Below, in pieces: positions 15,705 to 24,325 of a DNA stretch of 64,000 nucleotides. The notes below the pieces were generated by a model. It made no database searches, was not told where the DNA came from, and worked only from the letters and a program-made list of their open reading frames with translations. Each line of letters begins with the position of its first letter. Position 1 is the first letter of the stretch. The position numbers and the translations under genes were made by a program. The DNA comes from AC-69 sp035701505 (GTDB lineage: Bacteria; Actinomycetota; UBA4738; HRBIN12). The stretch is from positions 25,854 to 89,853 of the forward strand of contig DASSSA010000133.1 in NCBI GenBank assembly GCA_035701505.1, in the 5' to 3' direction.

Positions 15705-16643
15705 CTACTGCTCTTCTCCACGCGACAACCGTTCGATCAGGATATCGGCGGCCCGGTAGGGATCTGTCGTTCGCGCCGCAACCTCGTCGGCGAGCTGTGG
15801 ATCCCTCGCCAGCGCGTCGCGTACCGCTCCGCGGAGACGTTCGCCGGCCAGCCCCTCCACCTCCCGAAACAACCGGCCCCGGCGCTTCTGCTCGAGCTGG
15901 CCCGTCTCCTCCAGGTGCGCGCGATGGCGGGCCATCGCCTCCCACAGCTCGTCGATGCCCTCCGAGCGCTGCGCGGAGGCCCGCACCACCGGCGGTGTCC
16001 ACTGGGCCGGCGAGCCCATCCGGATCATCTGCTCCAGGTCGCGGGCCGCGGCGTCGGCCCCCTCCCGGTCGGACTTGTTCACCACGAAGACGTCGGCGAT
16101 CTCCAGGATCCCCGCCTTGGCCACCTGCACGGCGTCGCCCCATCCCGGCGATACCACCACCAACGTGGTGTCGGTAGCGGCGGCCACGTCGACCTCGGCC
16201 TGTCCCACGCCCACGGTCTCCACCATGACCAGGTCCTTCCCCGACGCGTCGAGGATCCGAACCGCTTCGGGAGCGGCGAGCGCCATCCCCCCGAGATGGC
16301 CTCGCGTGGCCATCGACCGGATGAACACACCGGGATCCGTCGCATGCTCCTGCATGCGCAGCCGGTCCCCGAGCAGGGCCCCACCGGTGAACGGCGACGT
16401 CGGATCGATGGCCAGGATGGCGACGGACAGCTGGCGGCTCCGCGCATGCCGGACGAGCTCTCCGGCGAGCGTGGACTTGCCCACTCCCGGCGAGCCGGTG
16501 AGGCCGATCGTGGAGGCCCGGCCGGTGTGCCCGAACAGGCCCGAGGAGAGCTCGGCCAGGCCCTCGGCCCCGTCTTCGACCATCGAGATGCCCCGGGCCA
16601 CGGCGCGGCGGTCTCCGGCAAGGACGGCCTCGACCAGGTCCAC
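15705..16643 (-). CDS. meaB: MeaB-type GTPase chaperone of the mutase
   Basis: 312 aa, starting at a GTG at 16643; the longer frame upstream is arginine/serine-rich and unlikely to be coding. MeaB/ArgK G proteins guard and reload adenosylcobalamin in methylmalonyl-CoA mutase. The P-loop is GSPGVGKSTL near 50, followed by AILAIDPTSPFTGGALLGDR, ETVGVGQAEVDVAA (G3 region) and FVVNKSDREGAD (NKxD, guanine specificity). The C-terminal dimerisation arm is helical and charged. The stop overlaps the ribosome site of the mutase gene, consistent with coupled synthesis. Confidence 0.94.
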   Translation of the reverse strand: MDLVEAVLAGDRRAVARGISMVEDGAEGLAELSSGLFGHTGRASTIGLTGSPGVGKSTLAGELVRHARSRQLSVAILAIDPTSPFTGGALLGDRLRMQEHATDPGVFIRSMATRGHLGGMALAAPEAVRILDASGKDLVMVETVGVGQAEVDVAAATDTTLVVVSPGWGDAVQVAKAGILEIADVFVVNKSDREGADAAARDLEQMIRMGSPAQWTPPVVRASAQRSEGIDELWEAMARHRAHLEETGQLEQKRRGRLFREVEGLAGERLRGAVRDALARDPQLADEVAARTTDPYRAADILIERLSRGEEQ

Positions 16644-16677
16644 GGGGCAAGGGTACCCGTCGCTCCGGCTCAGACCG

Positions 16678-17091
16678 TCACGCAACCGACAGGAGCCGCG
16701 CGAACCGGGCCACCGTGAGCGGGTGGGCGACGAGCCCGGAGATCCGGATCTCCCGCCGAAGGATCTTGGCGAGGACGCGGCGGCCATCGCGTGAAAGCGG
16801 GTCCGGCAGACCCAACCGGAGCGGCGCGGACGACAGGAGAAGCAGGGCGTCGGAGTCTGCCCACACCCGCACGGGAAGCCGGCCGGGCCGGGACGATCCG
16901 TTCGAGACCGAGACCTGCCCCGGCGACAGCGCGATCCGCACAGAGACCCCGGCGTCGACCGCGACCAACTCGACGACGGCCGGACCGAGCAGCGAACGCC
17001 GGTCCGGGTGCTGCCGAAGGTTCGCCTCGATCAGGCCTCCGACCATGGTCGCCAACCCGTTCGGTTCCTGGTCGGCGTACACCACGGTCAT
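16678..17091 (-). CDS. Small SCP2-like protein
   Basis: 137 aa; the ATG overlaps the stop of the zinc dehydrogenase upstream (ATGA). The pattern of an N-terminal helix, beta strands (VSVRIALSPGQVSVSNG, LPVRVWADSDALLLL) and a C-terminal helical hairpin (RRVLAKILRREIRISGLVAH) resembles the sterol-carrier-protein-2 fold, which binds lipids or acyl-CoA. The match is weak. No signal peptide or membrane helix. Coupling to the dehydrogenase suggests shared substrate handling. Confidence 0.55.
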   Translation of the reverse strand: MTVVYADQEPNGLATMVGGLIEANLRQHPDRRSLLGPAVVELVAVDAGVSVRIALSPGQVSVSNGSSRPGRLPVRVWADSDALLLLSSAPLRLGLPDPLSRDGRRVLAKILRREIRISGLVAHPLTVARFARLLSVA

Positions 17092-18128
17092 GGCACGAGC
17101 AGGACCTTGGACGCTGCGCGGGAGTCGAACAGCTCGTACCCGACCGGCGCGTCGTCCAGCGACAGACGGTGGGAGATGATCGGCAGGGGATCGATGCGTC
17201 CGGCCCGGACCTCGGCCAGCGCCCGGTCCCACCACGCGTGTATGGGACAGATGCCGCCGAACCGGATCTGCAGTGCACGGGCCCACCACACTCCGGCGGG
17301 GACGTCCACCGTCTCGCTCGTGAACATCCCCAGGACCGTGACGATGCCGCCTCGCCTGACCGCGTCGACGGCGGTGAACAGGGCGCTCGGCTCGCCGACC
17401 GCCTCGATCACGACGTCCGCGCCGCGCCCCTCCGTTCGCTCGGCCACGGCCATCTGGGGGTGCCGTTCGGAAACGTCGACCGCCACCGCACCGACCTTCT
17501 CCGCCAGGGCCAGCCGATCGAGCTGCATGTCGAGGGCGAGCACCTGGCCAGCGCCGTGCACCAACGCCGCCTGCACGCTGAAGAATCCCACCGGCCCGGC
17601 TCCCACGACCGCGATCGTGTCGCCCTCCGTGATCCCCGAGATGGCCGCACCGTAGAACCCGGTGGTCAGGACGTCGCCCAGGAAGAGCGCCCGCTCGTCG
17701 TCGACGTCGTCCGGCACCGCGAGGAGGTTCGTGTCGGCGCACGGCACGCGGATCCGCTCCGCCTGCGCCCCCCCGAGGCCCCCGCCGAAGATCCCGGCTC
17801 CCAGGTTGCGGAAGTCCTCGCACAATTGGGTCTGCCCCCGCCGGCAGAACCAGCACCGGCCACAGGCGATGTCGAACGCCACCACCACGCGGTCCCCCGG
17901 GGCGAACCGTTCCACCTGCGGCCCCACGGCCTCCACCACCCCCATGGCCTCGTGACCGATGGGCTCGCCCGGCTCGAGCGGGGCCTTGCCGTGCAGGAAA
18001 TGCAGATCCGACCGGCAGATCGCCGCGACGGAGACCCCGACGAGCGCGTCGTCCGGCTCCTCGATCCGGGGATCGGGCACGACCCGAACCGAGACCCTGC
18101 CGATCTGCTCGAAGACGACCGCCCGCAC
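17088..18128 (-). CDS. Zinc-dependent alcohol dehydrogenase (MDR family)
   Basis: 346 aa. The catalytic zinc ligands are in ICRSDLHFLHG (Cys) and GHEAMGVVEAVG (His-Glu). The structural zinc cluster is intact in CGRCWFCRRGQTQLC near 89-103. The Rossmann loop is VVGAGPVGFFSV, followed by DMQLDRLALA, whose aspartate favours NAD over NADP. The shape is close to threonine/formaldehyde-dehydrogenase-like MDR enzymes, but the substrate cannot be named. SCP2-like genes on both sides suggest a hydrophobic or sterol-like substrate (inference). Confidence 0.88.
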   Translation of the reverse strand: MRAVVFEQIGRVSVRVVPDPRIEEPDDALVGVSVAAICRSDLHFLHGKAPLEPGEPIGHEAMGVVEAVGPQVERFAPGDRVVVAFDIACGRCWFCRRGQTQLCEDFRNLGAGIFGGGLGGAQAERIRVPCADTNLLAVPDDVDDERALFLGDVLTTGFYGAAISGITEGDTIAVVGAGPVGFFSVQAALVHGAGQVLALDMQLDRLALAEKVGAVAVDVSERHPQMAVAERTEGRGADVVIEAVGEPSALFTAVDAVRRGGIVTVLGMFTSETVDVPAGVWWARALQIRFGGICPIHAWWDRALAEVRAGRIDPLPIISHRLSLDDAPVGYELFDSRAASKVLLVP

Positions 18129-18141
18129 GCTGGTCCCGACG

Positions 18142-18582
18142 CTAGGGCGCGCCGCTTCCCGCGGGCAGCTCGTCGAGGAACTCGGTGGGCACGCTGGTCG
18201 TGAGATGGACGAGCTCGTTCGCCGCGCGGACGTACCGGATCATCGTCGGCAGGTCTCCCTGGAGCTTGAGCTTGCCCTGCATCATGCCCTTCACCGGGTC
18301 GAGGTCCCCGGCCAGGACCTCCTTCCACCTGGTGTACGGGGCCCGCACGATGTACCGGGCCTTCGCGCCCTCCTCGGGGGCCACGATGCGGCCGGCCCGG
18401 CACTCGCCGTGCCACAGGTCGAGCCAGGCCCACGTGTCGGTGGGCACGTTCTTGTCGGGCTCGGCCTCGAACACGAAGGCCACATCCCCCTCCCAGTCCG
18501 CGGCGGCACCCCGGTACTCGTCCGAGGCGTTGATGCGCACCACGTAGAGCTCGATCCACTCGTCGCTCGGAAAGACGGCCAC
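18142..18582 (-). CDS. SCP2 sterol-binding domain protein
   Basis: 146 aa. MAVFPSDEWIELYVVRINAS opens the protein, followed by a beta sheet with FVFEAEPDKN, LDLWHGECRAG and YIVRAPYTRWKEVLAGDLDP, then MMQGKLKLQGDLPTMIRY, the helix-strand end typical of bacterial SCP2 proteins. These bind lipids or acyl-CoA in the cytosol. The zinc dehydrogenase gene starts 13 bases downstream, so the SCP2-ADH-SCP2-like trio is probably one operon. Confidence 0.8.
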   Translation of the reverse strand: MAVFPSDEWIELYVVRINASDEYRGAAADWEGDVAFVFEAEPDKNVPTDTWAWLDLWHGECRAGRIVAPEEGAKARYIVRAPYTRWKEVLAGDLDPVKGMMQGKLKLQGDLPTMIRYVRAANELVHLTTSVPTEFLDELPAGSGAP

Positions 18583-18624
18583 GGCATCCCCTCCATCGGC
18601 GATTCCATCACATCCGAACAGCGC

Positions 18625-19398
18625 TCACCGCAGGGCCAGGATGAGCGTCAGCCCGATCACGTTGAACGTCGCATGCGCCACCATGCTGGCCACGATGTTC
18701 CCTCGCCGCTGGTAGAACCAGGCCAGCGCGACCCCAGTGAACACCATGACGCCCATCAGGAGCACGCTGCCGTACACGGGCCCCGGCACGTAATGGATGA
18801 GCCCGAACGCCAACCCGGAGCCCCCGGCGCCGACGGCGAAACCGTACCGGTCGGCCAGGGAGCGGAACAGGATGCCCCGGAAGAACAGCTCCTCGTGGAT
18901 CGGGGCGATCACCAGGGAGTAGGCGATCGAGACGGCCACCCCCGCTGCCGACAGGTGGGCGGGCAGCTGGCGCGGGGACCGGATGGTCCGGCCCGTGACC
19001 AGCTGGAGCAGCAGGTTCAGGGCGATCGCCACGCCGAACACGACCACCGGGTACAGCAGCGCGCCGAAGCCGGTGCCGGCCCGGACCTCGGGCCAGATCC
19101 GGCGGGGCAGCCCGATCGAGTCCCTCCATCGGGGATGGAACCTCTGGAGCCACAACACCAGGAGTGCCACGTTGAGGAGGGCGATGATCGCCGACGCCGA
19201 CAGGTTCGCCAGACCCCGTGACCGGATCACCTGGAAGATCGGCAGCGCGGCGAACGCGCTCACGACCATGATGAGCAGGTACACCAGGATGGCCTCCCAC
19301 CACCGCCAGTTGGCGAGAGGGCGCTCGGGCGTCGGCATCTCCGGGATGGAGGCACCCTGCGCCGGCAGGTCCGGGCGCGGCGGGACGCGGTCGCTCAT
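18625..19398 (-). CDS. CPBP-family intramembrane metalloprotease
   Basis: 257 aa from the ATG that overlaps the stop of the phosphatase-like gene (ATGA). After a ~45-residue polar N-terminus there are seven or eight membrane helices. The CPBP/CAAX-protease signatures are present: APIHEELFFRG (EExxxR), FGLIHYVPG and AHATFNVIG. The glutamates and histidines form the metal site facing the membrane. Bacterial members process prenylated or bacteriocin-like proteins, or act in membrane stress, but the substrate here is unknown. Confidence 0.9.
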   Translation of the reverse strand: MSDRVPPRPDLPAQGASIPEMPTPERPLANWRWWEAILVYLLIMVVSAFAALPIFQVIRSRGLANLSASAIIALLNVALLVLWLQRFHPRWRDSIGLPRRIWPEVRAGTGFGALLYPVVVFGVAIALNLLLQLVTGRTIRSPRQLPAHLSAAGVAVSIAYSLVIAPIHEELFFRGILFRSLADRYGFAVGAGGSGLAFGLIHYVPGPVYGSVLLMGVMVFTGVALAWFYQRRGNIVASMVAHATFNVIGLTLILALR

Positions 19399-21119
19399 GG
19401 TGTCCCCATCTTCTCGGGTTCCTCGATGAGGGACACGTAGACCAGTCCCCCGAGTCCAGATCCGAAGGCCAGCCCGACGGCCGCCGGCCCGGTGTCGTTG
19501 GCCACGTAGGCCACGATCCCGGCCAGGAGGGTGACGAGCAGCGCGTCGTGCCAGGCCGGGTGGCGATGGAACACCTGCCGCACGGGCGGGGGCGGGCGAA
19601 GCACCGCGACGAGGGTCGCCGGCAGCCCGATCACCGGCACGAGCGCGAACGGGTTCTGCTCGATGAGGTGCCATCCTGTGGAGAGCCGGTGGGTGAAGGT
19701 CCGCCACACATCCCCGAGGTTCCAGCCCGTCGCCTCCTCGAACCGGGTGACGTGCGTCGGGGTCGACGTCAGGAACCGGTGGGCGAACAGGATCACCGCG
19801 GTCCCCACGACCACAATGGCGGCGGTGACGCCGGCCTCCCGCCAACCCAACCGGCCGCGCGTGCGCAGAGAGAGCCACAGGCCGGCGGCGGCGAAGAGCG
19901 AGACGGCGGCGCCGATGTTGGCTCCGGCGAACGGGAGCCCGGCGAACAGGGCCACGGCGACGACGAGTGCGAACCCCCATCCCGGTGGCAGCCGGAAGGC
20001 CACGTACAGCGACGCGCCGATCAGCAGGCCCACGAACACGTTCGGAAGGCCGAAGAACCGGCCCCCGTCGAGCTCTGAGCCGCCCAGGAACGGCGTGAGG
20101 GCGGCCGTCCACGCCGCGGCCGCTTCCGCGACGAAGAACAGGAGGACCCCGACCCCAATGGCGGCCGGCGGCAGCAGCGCGTCGCGCCGAGCCAGCGGCG
20201 CGAACGCCAGGGTGCCGACGGCCGTCGCGCCGATCACGAACGGGACGACGGTGGCGTACGACAGCGTCGGCAGATGTCCCGCCGCGAGCAGGGCAACCCC
20301 CATGGCCGGGACAGACATGCCCACCCACGCGCCGGCGCGTGCCAGGGTCCGCGGCACGCGCCGGCGCATCGCGATCAACGCGATCCCGAACAGGCCGCCC
20401 ACGACCGCGTACAGGGCTGCCGCCGTCTGGACGGGGACGGTCATCCGCCGCATGGCCAGGTACCGCTCGTGCAGCTCGAACGGCGGCGGATCGTCCACCA
20501 CCCGAAGCGGGAGGCCATCGAGGTCGTTGGGCACCGCCCGTCCGAGGAACTCGAAGATCGTCGGCCGGACGTCGAGATCGGTCACGACTCCGGTTCGCCG
20601 CGTGGTGTCCGACGCCAGCGTCCGCGGCTCGCCGTCCAGCTCGAACAGGACGGCTGGCACACCGCTCCCCATGACCAGCGGATGGACGAGGTCCCTGGCG
20701 GCTACCATCGCGGGGGACGAAGTGGTCGAGGCCACGATCACGAGCACCCGATCGGCTGCGGACCCCAGCACCTCGCGCCGGATGTGCGTCCCGACCCCGG
20801 ACAGACCCCCGGAGTCCAGCGGGTCGAGCCACCGCCACGCCACCGGGCACGAGCGAGATAGGTCGGCTTCGTGCGTGGGCAGCCCACCCTGCAGGCTCAT
20901 GATCGCAGCCCCGCCCGCGCCGGCCAGAGCTCGAATCTGGGAGACGCCGAGCAGGTCCTCGAAGGAGGTCGCCGGGACGAGGAAGACGAACGCCTGCGGC
21001 TCGCAAGGGGTGATGACCTCCGCCTCCGCCCGACGGGCGAAAGGCGGAAGCAGGAGGAGCATCAGGAGGAGAAGGGCCGCGCCCGCCCCGATATGCAGCC
21101 GGGCGAGGACGCGGGTCAC
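19395..21119 (-). CDS. Alkaline-phosphatase-superfamily-like membrane protein
   Basis: 574 aa from the GTG that overlaps the murA stop. It has an N-terminal hydrophobic signal (AGAALLLLMLLLLPPFARR) ending at AEA, a ~300-residue extracytoplasmic domain, then about ten membrane helices. The late motif TDLDVRPTIFEFLGRAV and NDLDGLPLRVV matches the end of alkaline-phosphatase/sulfatase-type domains. The nucleophile/metal region that usually reads DG is replaced by VPATSFEDLL, so the catalytic site looks degenerate. Position between murA and a CPBP protease suggests an envelope role (inference). Confidence 0.65.
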   Translation of the reverse strand: MTRVLARLHIGAGAALLLLMLLLLPPFARRAEAEVITPCEPQAFVFLVPATSFEDLLGVSQIRALAGAGGAAIMSLQGGLPTHEADLSRSCPVAWRWLDPLDSGGLSGVGTHIRREVLGSAADRVLVIVASTTSSPAMVAARDLVHPLVMGSGVPAVLFELDGEPRTLASDTTRRTGVVTDLDVRPTIFEFLGRAVPNDLDGLPLRVVDDPPPFELHERYLAMRRMTVPVQTAAALYAVVGGLFGIALIAMRRRVPRTLARAGAWVGMSVPAMGVALLAAGHLPTLSYATVVPFVIGATAVGTLAFAPLARRDALLPPAAIGVGVLLFFVAEAAAAWTAALTPFLGGSELDGGRFFGLPNVFVGLLIGASLYVAFRLPPGWGFALVVAVALFAGLPFAGANIGAAVSLFAAAGLWLSLRTRGRLGWREAGVTAAIVVVGTAVILFAHRFLTSTPTHVTRFEEATGWNLGDVWRTFTHRLSTGWHLIEQNPFALVPVIGLPATLVAVLRPPPPVRQVFHRHPAWHDALLVTLLAGIVAYVANDTGPAAVGLAFGSGLGGLVYVSLIEEPEKMGTP

Positions 21120-22417
21120 CAGGGCGCCGGAGTGAGCTGTCGCTCCCGTCGAACCTCGGCGCCCAGGCCGAGGAGCTTGGCCTCGAAGTCCTGGTACCCC
21201 CGATCCACGTGGTACATGTCCTCGACGGCGGTGATGCCGTCGGCGCACAGGGCCGCGATCACCATGGCCGCTCCCGCCCGGATGTCGAGGGCCCGGACCG
21301 GGGCGGCCGACAGGTGATCCACGCCCCGGATCACCGCGTGATGGCCCTCGGTCCTGATGTCCGCCCCCATCCGGTTCAGCTCGTCCACGAACATGAACCG
21401 GCTCTCGAAGACGTTCTCCGTCACGATGCTCGTCCCCTCCGCCACGGAGAGCAGGGCCATCATCTGGGGCTGGAGGTCGGTGGGGAACCCCGGATACGGA
21501 AGCGTCACGAAATCCACAGCTCGGGCGCCGTCCCCCAAGCCGATGGCCACGCCGGCCTCGGTCACCAGCACCTCGGCGCCGAGCTCGGTCAGTTTGGCCA
21601 GGACCAGGTCCATGTGATCGCCTCGTGCCCGCTCCAGGAGGACCTGTCCCCCGGTAGCGCACACCGCGATGGCGAAGGTCCCGGCCTCGATCCGATCGGG
21701 GATCACGCTGTGGCGGACGGGGTGGAAGTCGTCCGTCCCCAGGATCTCGATCGTGGGGGTGCCGACGCCCTCGATGCGCCCCCCCATCTCCTGGAGGAAC
21801 TCGGCCAGGTCCGAGAGCTCGGGCTCGCGGGCCGCGTTCTCGATGACGGTCGTCCCTCGGGCAGCCACGGCCGCCATCATCACGTTCTCCGTAGCGCCCA
21901 CGCTGGGGAAGTCGAGCGAGATGGTCGTGCCGGACAGGCCTCCGGGAGCGACCCCCTCAAGGAACCCATGCTCGGAGGAGAAGCGAGCTCCCATCTTCTC
22001 CAGGCCGCGGACGTGCAGGTCGATCTTCCGCGATCCGATGTTGCAGCCGCCCGGCATGGCCACGCGGGCGCGGCCGTACCGCGCGAGCAGCGGCCCCAAG
22101 ACGAGGATCGACGCCCGCATCCGGCTGACCAGCTCATAGGGGGCCTCCACGGAGAGCACCTCGCTCGCGTCGATCGCCAGGTCGTCCTCCCAGGCCACCT
22201 CGGCCCCGAGCTGCTCGAGGACCTCCACCATGGTCAGGCAGTCCTGGATGCGGGGGACGTTCGAGAGCACGGTCCGCCCCGGCGCCAGCAGGGCGGCGGC
22301 CATCAGCTTCAGGGCGGAGTTCTTCGCCCCGGCGATGGGGATCGAGCCCGAGAGACGAGCTCCCCCCGTGACCAGGAAGCGGTCCACGGCGTCGATTGTA
22401 GGTGTGCTCAAGCCCAC
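21116..22417 (-). CDS. murA: UDP-N-acetylglucosamine 1-carboxyvinyltransferase MurA
   Basis: 433 aa, normal length. It adds enolpyruvate to UDP-GlcNAc, the first committed step of peptidoglycan synthesis, in the cytosol. IPIAGAKNSALKLMAAALL at 26-44 is the N-terminal signature. The catalytic cysteine is retained at C125 (MPGGCNIGSRKIDLH), so fosfomycin sensitivity is expected. TLPYPGFPTDLQPQMMALL and MYHVDRGYQDFEAKL are also canonical. It follows atpC by 51 bases, the order also seen in Mycobacterium. Confidence 0.97.
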   Translation of the reverse strand: MGLSTPTIDAVDRFLVTGGARLSGSIPIAGAKNSALKLMAAALLAPGRTVLSNVPRIQDCLTMVEVLEQLGAEVAWEDDLAIDASEVLSVEAPYELVSRMRASILVLGPLLARYGRARVAMPGGCNIGSRKIDLHVRGLEKMGARFSSEHGFLEGVAPGGLSGTTISLDFPSVGATENVMMAAVAARGTTVIENAAREPELSDLAEFLQEMGGRIEGVGTPTIEILGTDDFHPVRHSVIPDRIEAGTFAIAVCATGGQVLLERARGDHMDLVLAKLTELGAEVLVTEAGVAIGLGDGARAVDFVTLPYPGFPTDLQPQMMALLSVAEGTSIVTENVFESRFMFVDELNRMGADIRTEGHHAVIRGVDHLSAAPVRALDIRAGAAMVIAALCADGITAVEDMYHVDRGYQDFEAKLLGLGAEVRRERQLTPAPW

Positions 22418-22468
22418 GTTTCTCCGGATCGACGGTCTACCCGAGCCAGGCGTTCCCGAAACCGAGGC

Positions 22469-22861
22469 TCAGCGGGCCAGCTCCACCCGGGCCATGGCCT
22501 TGGCCAGCTCGGCCCGCAGGCCGACGTCGTCCCGCCGGCCCAGCTCTCCCTGGAGTTCCTGCACCCGGCCCTCCGCGGCCCGAAGGTCGATCTGCCCGGC
22601 CATCTCAGCGGAGGAGGCCAGCACGTCCACCCGGGTGACGCCCTCGGTCGTGGTCACGTGCAGGAAGCCGCCGTCCACGACGGCGGCTTCCTCCGTCCCG
22701 TCGATCCGGATACGGAGCCGCCCCACGGCCAGCCGGATGAGGAGCGGGGCATGCTGAGGTAGGATGCCCACCTCGCCCTCCACCCCCCTGGCGATGACCA
22801 TGGCGGCCTCGCCCGACCAGATCTCGCGCTCTGGGGAGACGACGTGCACGTCGAGCGGCAT
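22469..22861 (-). CDS. atpC: ATP synthase epsilon subunit
   Basis: 130 aa. The N-terminal beta sandwich carries PLDVHVVSPEREIWSGEA and GVEGEVGILPQHAPLLI, the usual epsilon signature, followed by a two-helix tail (LRAAEGRVQELQGELGRR). It belongs to the central stalk and can brake ATP hydrolysis. It starts two bases after the atpD stop, so the pair is tightly coupled. Confidence 0.95.
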   Translation of the reverse strand: MPLDVHVVSPEREIWSGEAAMVIARGVEGEVGILPQHAPLLIRLAVGRLRIRIDGTEEAAVVDGGFLHVTTTEGVTRVDVLASSAEMAGQIDLRAAEGRVQELQGELGRRDDVGLRAELAKAMARVELAR

Positions 22862-22863
22862 GC

Positions 22864-24297
22864 CTAGGCCCCCGTTCCCGCCAGCTGCTTCGCCTGGGCC
22901 TCCGCCTCCTCGATGCTGCCGACCATGTAGAAGGCCTGCTCGGGCAAGTGGTCGTACTCCCCCTCCACGAGCGCCCGGAACGACGCGATCGTCTCCTCGA
23001 CCGGGACGTACTTGCCCTTGATCCCGGTGAACTGCTCGGCCACGAAGAACGGCTGAGACAGGAACCGCTCGATCTTGCGCGCCCTGGCCACCGCGACCTT
23101 GTCCTCCTCCGACAGCTCGTCGACGCCGAGGATGGCGATGATGTCCTGGAGGTTCCGGTAGCGCTGGAGGATCTCCTGGACCCGCCGGGCCACCGCGTAG
23201 TGCTCCTCGCCAACGTACCGCGCGTCCAGGATCCGCGACGTCGAGTCGAGCGGGTCGACGGCCGGGTAGATCCCCTTCTCCACGATGGCCCGCGACAGCA
23301 CCGTGGTCGCGTCGAGGTGAGCGAACGTCGTGTGCGGCGCCGGGTCGGTGATGTCGTCGGCCGGCACGTAGATGGCCTGGAGCGAGGTGATCGACCGGCC
23401 GCGGGTCGAGGTGATCCGCTCCTGGAGCTCCCCCATCTCGTCGGCCAGCGTCGGTTGGTACCCCACCGCCGAGGGCATCCGTCCGAGGAGCGTCGAGACC
23501 TCCGAGCCCGCCTGCGTGAAGCGAAAGATGTTGTCGATGAACAGCAGCACGTCCAGGTGCTGCACGTCGCGGAAGTACTCGGCCATGGTGAGCGCTGCGA
23601 GGCCCACCCGGAGGCGGACACCCGGCGGCTCGTCCATCTGTCCGAAGACGAGCGCCGTCTTGTTGATGACGCCCGTCTCCTTCATCTCGATGAACAGGTC
23701 GTTCCCCTCGCGCGTGCGCTCGCCCACGCCGGCGAAGACCGAGACACCGCCGTGCTGCTCCGCCACCCGGTAGATCATCTCCTGGATGATGACGGTCTTG
23801 CCCACGCCGGCGCCGCCGAACATGCCGATCTTCCCGCCCTGGACATAGGGCTCGAGGAGATCGATCACCTTGATGCCCGTCTCGAACATCTGGGTCCTGG
23901 CCTCGAGCTCCTCGAAGGGGGGTGGCTCGCGGTGGATGGGCCAGCGCTCGTCGTACGTGATCGTGTCCGTCGCGACGTCCAGCGGCTCACCGAGCACGTT
24001 GTAGACGTGCCCCAGGGTGCCCTGCCCCACCGGAACGGTGATGGGCTGACCCGTGTTCTCCACCGGGGTCCCCCGGACCAGCCCGTCGGTGGGCCTCAGC
24101 GCGATCGTCCGTACCACGCCCTCGCCGATGTGCTGTGCCACCTCGCAGGTGATGACGTCGGGCTTGCCCTCGAGCGTGCGCTCCACGCGGACGGCAGTGT
24201 TCACTTCCGGGAGGTCGTCCACGGCAAACTCCACATCCACGACCGGGCCGATCACCCGAACCACCCGGCCCCTGCCCTTCCCGTCTTCCTCCGCCAT
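22864..24297 (-). CDS. atpD: ATP synthase beta subunit
   Basis: 477 aa from the ATG at 24297; the open frame extends to 24420 inside atpG and is not used. The catalytic subunit carries the P-loop GGAGVGKTVIIQEM near 160, the Walker B LLFIDNIFRFTQAGSEVS, and ALVFGQMDEPPG before it. It forms the three catalytic sites of F1. VRVIGPVVDVEF opens the N-terminal barrel. The spacing to atpG upstream is 28 bases. Confidence 0.98.
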   Translation of the reverse strand: MAEEDGKGRGRVVRVIGPVVDVEFAVDDLPEVNTAVRVERTLEGKPDVITCEVAQHIGEGVVRTIALRPTDGLVRGTPVENTGQPITVPVGQGTLGHVYNVLGEPLDVATDTITYDERWPIHREPPPFEELEARTQMFETGIKVIDLLEPYVQGGKIGMFGGAGVGKTVIIQEMIYRVAEQHGGVSVFAGVGERTREGNDLFIEMKETGVINKTALVFGQMDEPPGVRLRVGLAALTMAEYFRDVQHLDVLLFIDNIFRFTQAGSEVSTLLGRMPSAVGYQPTLADEMGELQERITSTRGRSITSLQAIYVPADDITDPAPHTTFAHLDATTVLSRAIVEKGIYPAVDPLDSTSRILDARYVGEEHYAVARRVQEILQRYRNLQDIIAILGVDELSEEDKVAVARARKIERFLSQPFFVAEQFTGIKGKYVPVEETIASFRALVEGEYDHLPEQAFYMVGSIEEAEAQAKQLAGTGA

Positions 24298-24325
24298 CTC
24301 CTCGATCCCTTCGCGGTCGTCGCGG

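Noticed and set aside
19531..21135. 534-codon plus-strand open frame rich in Arg, Ser and Thr
   Set aside because: It is the complement of the phosphatase-like membrane protein, whose coupling to murA and the CPBP gene supports the minus strand.
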